Origin: Candidatus Rokuibacteriota bacterium
GTDB lineage: Bacteria > Methylomirabilota > Methylomirabilia > Rokubacteriales > CSP1-6
Reading direction: 5' to 3'
Assembly: GCA_003221595.1 (NCBI GenBank)
Contig: QHSM01000053.1
Coordinates: 1-11,399 of the forward strand
Length of the DNA stretch: 11,399 bases
Shown: positions 6,927-11,399 of the stretch, piece after piece
How positions within the stretch are numbered: position 1 is the stretch's first letter
How the letters are laid out: each line of letters begins with the position of its first letter
Made by a program: the position numbers and the translations under genes
The notes under the pieces: model-generated
What the model saw: only the letters and a program-made list of their open reading frames with translations
Database searches by the model: none
What the model was told of the DNA's origin: nothing

Positions 6927-7355
6927 CTAGCCGCTGACGCCCGGAGGCGCCAGCTCGGCCTCCTGGGCGAAGATACGGGCGATGACCAGATCGAGCCGGC
7001 TCAGATCGACCGGCTTGTGGATGTACTGCACGATCCCCAGCTGACGCGCCTCGACCTCCGTCGCCGGGCGGTAGTCTCCGGTGGTCATGATGACCGGGAG
7101 ACCCGGCTCGATCGCGCGGAGCCGTCGGACGAGATCGCACCCCTGCATGTCGATCAGATCGACGTCGACGATCGCCAGGCCGATGCGATGGCGTCGGGCC
7201 AGCCGCAGGGCGTCGAGACCGCGTGCGGCGGGGTAGGCCCTGAACCGCGCCTGGAGCAGGGAGGCCGCCACCCGATTGGCCGCCGCCTCGTCGCCATCCG
7301 CGACCAGAATCCATCGAGCGGCGGTCGATTCGCGCGAGGTCACGATGAAGAACAA
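6927..7355 (-). CDS. Stand-alone response-regulator receiver protein
   Basis: 142 residues at the longest reading, consisting of a CheY-like receiver domain and no output domain. The acidic pocket is Asp20/Asp22 (LVADGDE), the phospho-acceptor is Asp64 (IVDVDLIDMQG, with Gly72 at the usual +8), the switch threonine is Thr91 (VIMTTG) and the invariant lysine is Lys114 (YIHKP). The Pro normally found after the acceptor loop is replaced (DVDLID). A short tail AQEAELAPPGVSG follows. The longest reading starts at TTG 7355 and a GTG lies at 7343; neither has a Shine-Dalgarno. A sigma-54 promoter match at 7357-7372 predicts transcription from about 7346, which would favour GTG 7343 with almost no leader. 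It lies 116 bases downstream of the sigma-54 activator gene on the same strand. It probably acts in phosphorelay or by protein interaction. Confidence 0.85.
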   Translation of the reverse strand: MFFIVTSRESTAARWILVADGDEAAANRVAASLLQARFRAYPAARGLDALRLARRHRIGLAIVDVDLIDMQGCDLVRRLRAIEPGLPVIMTTGDYRPATEVEARQLGIVQYIHKPVDLSRLDLVIARIFAQEAELAPPGVSG

Positions 7356-7356
7356 G

Positions 7357-7372
7357 AGCAGGTTCAGTGCCA
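7357..7372 (-). promoter_or_regulatory. Candidate sigma-54 (-24/-12) promoter
   Basis: The minus strand reads TGGCACTGAACCTGCT, matching the consensus TGGCACG-N4-TTGCW at all but two of the specified positions (T for G, C for T). The invariant GG and GC are separated by 10 bases. It lies between the sigma-54 activator and the receiver gene and points into the receiver. The predicted start point is near 7346, downstream of the TTG start, so either translation begins at GTG 7343 or the match is by chance. Confidence 0.5.
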
Positions 7373-7414
7373 GGGGTAGGGCTGGCTTTGAAATCGAGAA
7401 GTTGCACTCGCCGA

Positions 7415-7433
7415 CGGGCGACCATTCCGCCCG
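7415..7433. other. Inverted repeat in activator-receiver spacer
   Basis: CGGGCG-ACCATTC-CGCCCG is a perfect 6-bp inverted repeat with a 7-base centre. It lies about 78 bases upstream of the start point predicted from the sigma-54 promoter, close to where enhancer sites of NtrC-type activators sit. A second element nearby is a direct repeat TTGAC-AGAA-TTGAC (7438-7451). The inverted repeat could instead be a weak terminator stem after the activator gene, but no T-run follows. Confidence 0.25.
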
Positions 7434-7471
7434 ATGCTTGACAGAATTGACGCCGAGATGGCCAGGAGTGG

Positions 7472-8821
7472 CTAGATGAGACCGAACTTCTTGATGCGGC
7501 GATAGAGCGTGCGCACGGTGAGCCCGAGCGCGCGGGCGGCCAGGTCCTTGTCGTTCGTGAACCGCGCGAGGGCGCGCGCGATCAGATCGCGCTCGGCCTG
7601 ATCGATCGTCGGAATCGGCTCGTCGACCGTCACGACCGGCGCGTCGGCCCTGGCGGCGAGCTCGGGGAAGCTGGCGCGCTCGATCTCATCGCGCGCCCCG
7701 AGCGCGTACGCCCGCTCGAGCAGGTTCTCCAGCTCGCGCACGTTGCCCGGGAAGTCGTAGGCGGTCAGGGCGGCGATCGCGTCGGGGGCGATGCCCTTGA
7801 CGTCGCGCCGGAACCGCTCGTTGAACCTCCGGAGGAAGTACGTGATCAGCGCCGGGATGTCGTCCTTGCGGTCGCGAAGGGGCGGCACCACGATGCGCAC
7901 GACGTTGAGCCGGTAGAAGAGGTCCTGGCGGAAGCTGCCGCCCTGCACCACGGCCTCGAGGTTCTTGTTGGTCGCGGCGATCATCCTGACGCTGACGGCG
8001 TGGGTCTTGGTCGAGCCGACTGGGCGGATTTCCTTGTCCTGGAGAACGCGGAGGAGCTTGGCCTGGAGCGCTGGCGAGAGCTCGGCGACCTCGTCGAGGA
8101 AGAGGGTGCCGCCGTGGGCGGAGCGAAAGAGCCCCAGGGCGTCGGCGACGGCGCCCGAGAAGGCCCCGCGCACGTGCCCGAAGAACTCCGACTCCATGAG
8201 GTCGGCGGGGATGGCGCTGCAGTTGACCGGCACGAACGGGCCCTTGGACCGTCCCGACTGGCGGTGGATCGCCGCGGCCACCAGCTCCTTGCCGGTGCCG
8301 CTCTCACCCTCGATCAGCACGGGCGAGTCCGAGTCGGCCACCGTGGCCACCACTTCCTTCACGCGCGTCATGCCCGGCGAGCCGCCGACCAGATCCTTGA
8401 CCGCCAGGTGGTCGGCGAGCCGGCTCCGCAGCGAGTGCACCTCGCGGCTCAGGAAGCGCTTCTCGAGGACCTGCTGCATGAGGTGCTGCAGCTCGTCCAG
8501 GTTCAGCGGCTTGATGAGGTAGTCGTAGGCGCCGGACTTCAGCGCCTGGACGGCCGTCTCGACCATCGGGTTGCCGGTCATCATGACGACCTCGAGCGCC
8601 GGATCGTGCCGCTTGATCTCATCGAGCACCTGCATTCCGTCCATCTCGGGCATCCAGATGTCGACCAGCGCGGCGTCGAAGATCTGATGGCTGATCAGCC
8701 TGACCGCCTCGCGCCCGCTCGTCGCCAGGGTGACGTCGTAGCCCCAGCGGCTCAGCGCCTCGCGCAGGAGCTCGCCGACATCGACGTCGTCGTCGACGAC
8801 CAGGACGCGTGGGTGGTCCAT
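7472..8821 (-). CDS. Sigma-54-dependent response regulator, NtrC family
   Basis: 449-residue enhancer-binding activator with three domains. The receiver (3-120) has acidic residues VVDDD (8-12), phospho-acceptor Asp54 (ALVDIWMPEMDG), Thr82 and Lys104 (YLIKP). The AAA+ domain (about 144-375) has Walker A GESGTGKE (172-179), the sigma-54 contact loop GAFSGA (219-224) in place of the usual GAFTGA, Walker B GGTLFLDEV (237-245), FRQDLFYRLNV (297-307) and FPGNVRELEN (357-366). The Fis-type helix-turn-helix is at 423-448 (NDKDLAARALGLTVRTLYRRIKKFGL). It would hydrolyse ATP to remodel sigma-54 RNA polymerase at promoters with a -24/-12 element, one of which appears just downstream at 7357-7372. It starts 6 bases after the alpha/beta hydrolase stop with no clear Shine-Dalgarno, suggesting coupling. 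No histidine kinase is in the window. Confidence 0.95.
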   Translation of the reverse strand: MDHPRVLVVDDDVDVGELLREALSRWGYDVTLATSGREAVRLISHQIFDAALVDIWMPEMDGMQVLDEIKRHDPALEVVMMTGNPMVETAVQALKSGAYDYLIKPLNLDELQHLMQQVLEKRFLSREVHSLRSRLADHLAVKDLVGGSPGMTRVKEVVATVADSDSPVLIEGESGTGKELVAAAIHRQSGRSKGPFVPVNCSAIPADLMESEFFGHVRGAFSGAVADALGLFRSAHGGTLFLDEVAELSPALQAKLLRVLQDKEIRPVGSTKTHAVSVRMIAATNKNLEAVVQGGSFRQDLFYRLNVVRIVVPPLRDRKDDIPALITYFLRRFNERFRRDVKGIAPDAIAALTAYDFPGNVRELENLLERAYALGARDEIERASFPELAARADAPVVTVDEPIPTIDQAERDLIARALARFTNDKDLAARALGLTVRTLYRRIKKFGLI

Positions 8822-8827
8822 CGGAGG

Positions 8828-9652
8828 CTAGCCGCGCACCCGGCGATCGCAGCGGGCGAGGAACTCGAGCACCGTCCGGTTCCACGCCTCGGGCTGATCG
8901 CGGTTACCGAAGTGACTCGCCGGCGAGAGGACCACCAGGCGGGAGCCGCGCACCCGGCGGTGCATCACCTTCATCGGCTCGAGCGAGGGGTCGCGGTCGG
9001 CCCCGATCAGCAGCACCGGCATCCGCAGACGCCGTAGCTGATCGGTGATGTGGTCCATCGCGATGAGGGCGCGGAGCGAGTTCGCGTACCCGATCGGCGA
9101 GAGGCGCCGGTACTCCTCGTAGAACTCAGCCCGGGCGCCGGGATCGAGCGCGAGCCGCTCCGAGAGGTTCGGATTGGCGGCCATCGCGTACTCGGCCATG
9201 GCGTCCATGCCCTTGGTGAGCGTGATCTCGATCGAGCGCGCCCGCATGACGAGGTTCTCCACCGAGAGCGGGAGCCCGGCGGCGGACGACGAGTTCGTCA
9301 CGACGAGCGATCGCACGCGCGCCGGAAACCGGAGCGCGAACCGGGTGGCGATCCCCGCACCGAGCGAGAGGCCGCCGACGTGCGCCTTCTTGATGCCCAG
9401 GCGGTCGAGCACCGCCTGGAGGTCGAGCACCCACCGCTCGAACGAGTACTTCGCGGGATCTTCGGGGCTGTCCGATCGCGCGTGGCCGCGCGGCTCCCAG
9501 AGAACCAGCCGGTGGCGGGCGGCCAGCGCGTCGCGGTTGACGTCCCACATCTCGACGTTGCCGCCGATGCCGTAGGCGAGCACGAGGGGCGTTCCGCTCC
9601 CGTGCACCTCGTAGTAGATCCGGACCTTGTCGTGGGCCCTGGCGAACGGCAC
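8828..9652 (-). CDS. Alpha/beta hydrolase
   Basis: 274-residue alpha/beta-hydrolase-fold protein. The nucleophile elbow is GLSLG (94-98) with Ser96, the acid is probably Asp219 or Asp221 (LLIGADRD) and the histidine is His247 (SPASHFGN), so the triad is complete. The oxyanion region is AYGIGGNVEMW (26-36). The start of the protein, VRIYYEVHGSGTPLVL (10-25), is typical of carboxylesterase, 3-oxoadipate enol-lactonase and C-C hydrolase relatives. There is no signal peptide, so it is cytoplasmic. Translation starts at GTG 9652, with no evident Shine-Dalgarno. It is the first gene of the minus-strand set with the sigma-54 activator, 6 bases upstream of it, an unusual pairing of a metabolic enzyme with a regulator. 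Ester, lactone or ring-cleavage product hydrolysis would fit the surrounding catabolic genes, but the substrate is unknown. Confidence 0.92.
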   Translation of the reverse strand: MPFARAHDKVRIYYEVHGSGTPLVLAYGIGGNVEMWDVNRDALAARHRLVLWEPRGHARSDSPEDPAKYSFERWVLDLQAVLDRLGIKKAHVGGLSLGAGIATRFALRFPARVRSLVVTNSSSAAGLPLSVENLVMRARSIEITLTKGMDAMAEYAMAANPNLSERLALDPGARAEFYEEYRRLSPIGYANSLRALIAMDHITDQLRRLRMPVLLIGADRDPSLEPMKVMHRRVRGSRLVVLSPASHFGNRDQPEAWNRTVLEFLARCDRRVRG

Positions 9653-9699
9653 GGGGGTATCTTAGCCGCCCCCGGTTTCTTCGCCCCAAGGTTTCGCAC

Positions 9700-9729
9700 T
9701 TGACAGCCTTCCGACCGATTCAGTATTTT
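9700..9729 (+). promoter_or_regulatory. Sigma-70-like promoter for the molybdenum hydroxylase genes
   Basis: TTGACA (9700-9705, perfect -35) is followed after 18 bases by TATTTT (9724-9729, 4 of 6 to TATAAT) inside an AT-rich patch that stands out in this GC-rich DNA. It points to the small-subunit ATG at 9778, with a predicted start point near 9736. The rest of the 125-base spacer 9653-9777 must also hold the promoter of the divergent hydrolase gene, for which no clear boxes are seen. Confidence 0.55.
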
Positions 9730-9768
9730 TAAACCGACGTTCATTCACGCTAAATTTCTCCTGGAGAT

Positions 9769-9772
9769 GGAG
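9769..9772 (+). promoter_or_regulatory. Shine-Dalgarno for the [2Fe-2S] small subunit
   Basis: GGAG lies 5 bases before the ATG at 9778; another GGAG is at 9763-9766. It supports the chosen start and shows that the 5' end of this frame-broken gene is still a normal translation start. Confidence 0.55.
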
Positions 9773-9777
9773 TCCCC

Positions 9778-10154
9778 ATGAGGGTCCGCATCGCCCTGAC
9801 CGTCAATGACGAGGCCCGCGAGGCGCTCGTGCCGGTCCACAAGACCCTCCTGGAGGTGCTCCGCGAGGATCTCGGGCTCACCGGGACCAAGCACGGCTGC
9901 GAGCTCGGGGAGTGCGGCACCTGCACGGTGCTCGTCGATGGCGAGCCCGTGCTCTCCTCGCCCAGTGCGGGTACTGCACCCCCGGCATTCTCCTGACGGC
10001 CACGGCGCTCCTGGCGGACCGTCCGAGTCCGACGCGCCAGGAAGTGAAAGAGGCGCTCGCGGGGAACCTGTGCCGCTGCACGGGCTACACGAAGATCCTC
10101 GACGCCGTCGAGCTGGCGGCCTTGCGGATGGGACATGGGGAGAGCCGCGCATGA
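9778..10154 (+). pseudogene. [2Fe-2S] small subunit of a molybdenum hydroxylase, frame-broken
   Basis: Iron-sulfur subunit of the xanthine dehydrogenase/CoxS/4-hydroxybenzoyl-CoA reductase gamma type, which passes electrons from the molybdenum centre to FAD. The first part reads from ATG 9778 and has the plant-type ferredoxin motif HGCELGECGTCTVLVDG (39-55; Cys41, 46, 49). Around 9957-9963 the homology jumps frame: QCGYCTPGILLTATALL and AGNLCRCTGYTKILDAV, which carry all four cysteines of the second cluster, continue in the frame ending at TGA 10154. Between the halves about 35 residues are missing, including the fourth cysteine of the first cluster (VLSC in the family, VLSS here) and the linker to the helical domain. 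As read, translation stops at 9996. The end overlaps the large subunit start as ATGA, as in intact operons. A real deletion or an assembly error would both explain it. Confidence 0.85.
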
Positions 10155-11399
10155 GCAAGAACGACTTCGCGGTCATCGGCCAGCCGCTCCCGAAGATCGA
10201 CGCATGGGCGAAGGTCGTGGGCGAGACGAAGTACGCCGACGACCTCTTTCTGCCGCGCATGGCGTACGGCAGGCTGCTCCGCAGCTCGCACGCCCACGCC
10301 CGCATCCGGTCTATCGACACGGCGCGCGCGCGCGCGCTGCCCGGGGTCTACGCGGTCGTCACCGGGGCCGACCTGCCGCGTGTGAAGTTCGGCATCCTGC
10401 CGGTGTCGCAGGACGAAGAAGCCCTGTGCAACGACAAGGTGCGCATGGTCGGGGACCCGGTCGCGGCGGTCGCGGCCGTCGACGAGGAGACCGCGGAGCG
10501 GGCCTGCCGGCTGATCGACGTGGACTACGAGCCGCTCCCGGCGCTCATGTCCATCTTCGACTCGCTCGCCCATCCCGAGATCCGGATTCACGACTATGGC
10601 GACGGGCCCAACGTTCACAAGAACGTCGCGCTTCAGTTCGGCGACGTCGACCCTGCCTTCGCGCGCGCCGACCTGGTTCGTGAGGACGTCTTCTTCTTCG
10701 AGGGCAGCAATCACCTGCCGATGGAGCAGCACGCGGCGGTCGCTCAGTGGGGATCGGACGGCAAGCTCACCCTCTGGTCCTCCACGCAGACGCCGCACTA
10801 CGTCCACCGGATCCTGGCCACGGTCCTCGCGGTCCCGGCCGCGCACGTGCGCGTCATCGCGACGCCGGTCGGCGGCGGCTTCGGTGGCAAGACCGATCCT
10901 TTCGCCCATGAGATCGTGGCCTGCCAGCTCTCGAAGCTCACCGGCCGGCCGGTCAAGATCACCCTGACGCGCGAGGAGGTCTTCTACACGCACCGCGGAC
11001 GCCACCCCGTGCTGATGTGGATCAAGACGGGGTTCACGCGGCACGGCGACATCACCGGCTGCCATCTCCGCACGTGGCTCGACGGGGGCGCCTACGGCTC
11101 GTACGGAGTCGCCTCCACGTTCTACACGGGCGTGATCAACCCGGTGACCTACAAGATTCCGGTCTACAAGTTCGAGGCGGCGCGCATCTTCACCAACAAG
11201 CCGCCGTGCGGACCCAAGCGCGGCCACGGCACGCCCCAGCCTCGCTTCGCCCTCGAATGCCAGATCGATAAGGCCGCCGAGCAGCTCGGGCTCGATCCGG
11301 CCGCGCTCCGGCGGCGGATCGTCGCCGAGCCGTTCACCAAGACCGCGAACCACCTGACGGTCACGACCATCGGCCTCGGCGAGTGCATCGACAAGGTCG
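10151..11399 (+). CDS. Molybdopterin-binding large subunit, xanthine dehydrogenase family (partial)
   Basis: The N-terminal 416 residues of a molybdenum hydroxylase catalytic subunit, open at the window edge (full proteins are about 750-800 aa). Such enzymes hydroxylate or dehydroxylate N-heterocycles, aldehydes or aryl-CoA compounds with water. The a/b-hammerhead domain starts at KVVGETKYADDLFLP (21-35) and contains the usual LLRSSHAHARI. The first molybdopterin domain has MEQH, the cofactor-contacting Gln213 in SSTQTPHYVH, and GGGFGGK (241-247). The loop TNKPPCGPKRGHG (348-360) takes the place of the AYxCSFR loop of true CO dehydrogenase, which argues against CO oxidation. The catalytic Glu near the C-terminus lies outside the window. 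ATG 10151 overlaps the small-subunit end; an FAD-binding medium subunit is not seen and may follow downstream. An aromatic substrate would suit the context but is inference. Confidence 0.9.
   Translation, partial: MSKNDFAVIGQPLPKIDAWAKVVGETKYADDLFLPRMAYGRLLRSSHAHARIRSIDTARARALPGVYAVVTGADLPRVKFGILPVSQDEEALCNDKVRMVGDPVAAVAAVDEETAERACRLIDVDYEPLPALMSIFDSLAHPEIRIHDYGDGPNVHKNVALQFGDVDPAFARADLVREDVFFFEGSNHLPMEQHAAVAQWGSDGKLTLWSSTQTPHYVHRILATVLAVPAAHVRVIATPVGGGFGGKTDPFAHEIVACQLSKLTGRPVKITLTREEVFYTHRGRHPVLMWIKTGFTRHGDITGCHLRTWLDGGAYGSYGVASTFYTGVINPVTYKIPVYKFEAARIFTNKPPCGPKRGHGTPQPRFALECQIDKAAEQLGLDPAALRRRIVAEPFTKTANHLTVTTIGLGECIDKV

Noticed and set aside
7438..7466. TTGACA at 7438-7443 as a plus-strand sigma-70 promoter
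   Set aside because: No -10-like hexamer lies at 16-18 bases, and no plus-strand gene follows.
9912..10154. A separate small gene starting at ATG 9912
   Set aside because: Its first 18 or so residues are out-of-frame reading of the ferredoxin domain; family homology starts only at AQCGYC, so it is the second half of the broken small subunit.
10085..11353. Minus-strand open frame of 422 codons opposite the molybdopterin subunit
   Set aside because: The plus strand encodes an unmistakable molybdenum-hydroxylase subunit; the antisense translation is repetitive and featureless.
10151..11399. Aerobic CO dehydrogenase (CoxL)
   Set aside because: The form I active-site loop AYxCSFR is absent; only the general molybdenum-hydroxylase family is supported.

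Overview
The window is a GC-rich, gene-dense stretch of bacterial chromosome with no rRNA, tRNA, CRISPR, phage or insertion-sequence signal. The gene content is UbiD decarboxylase, luciferase-like flavoprotein, enolase-superfamily enzyme, PduO-type cobalamin adenosyltransferase, sigma-54 activator and molybdenum hydroxylase. Together with the tight ATGA-overlap packing, this suits a soil or sediment proteobacterium or a Rokubacteria/Methylomirabilota-like organism. That placement is an impression from gene content and cannot be proved here. The frame-broken genes suggest a draft or metagenome assembly, but this too is inference.

Layout. (1) 1-5030, plus strand: a compact catabolic operon. It holds the C-terminus of an acyl-CoA synthetase, an enoyl-CoA hydratase whose C-terminus is broken, a luciferase-like (LLM) flavin oxidoreductase, a UbiD-family decarboxylase, a mandelate racemase/muconate lactonizing-like enzyme and a GNAT acetyltransferase. 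Most junctions overlap or are a few bases apart, so they are probably co-transcribed. (2) 5050-6237, minus: an MFS transporter resembling the fosmidomycin-resistance type, convergent with the operon. (3) 6308-6925, plus: a PduO-type ATP:cob(I)alamin adenosyltransferase, divergent from the transporter. (4) 9652-6927, minus: an alpha/beta hydrolase, an NtrC-type sigma-54 response regulator and a stand-alone receiver protein. A strong -24/-12 match lies directly upstream of the receiver gene. (5) 9700-11399, plus: a sigma-70-like promoter, then a frame-broken [2Fe-2S] small subunit and the N-terminal 416 residues of a molybdopterin large subunit (xanthine dehydrogenase/4-hydroxybenzoyl-CoA reductase type), running off the edge.

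How the genes may work together (inference): CoA activation, hydration, flavin-dependent oxidation, prenylated-FMN decarboxylation, enolisation or dehydration, lactone or ester hydrolysis and molybdenum hydroxylation are the chemistry expected for breaking down an aromatic or cyclic carboxylic acid. The substrate cannot be read from the sequence. The most notable points are two similar frame-breaking losses of roughly 0.1 kb (about 910 and about 9960), a near-consensus sigma-54 promoter beside a sigma-54 activator, and an enolase-superfamily enzyme with an altered acid/base set.
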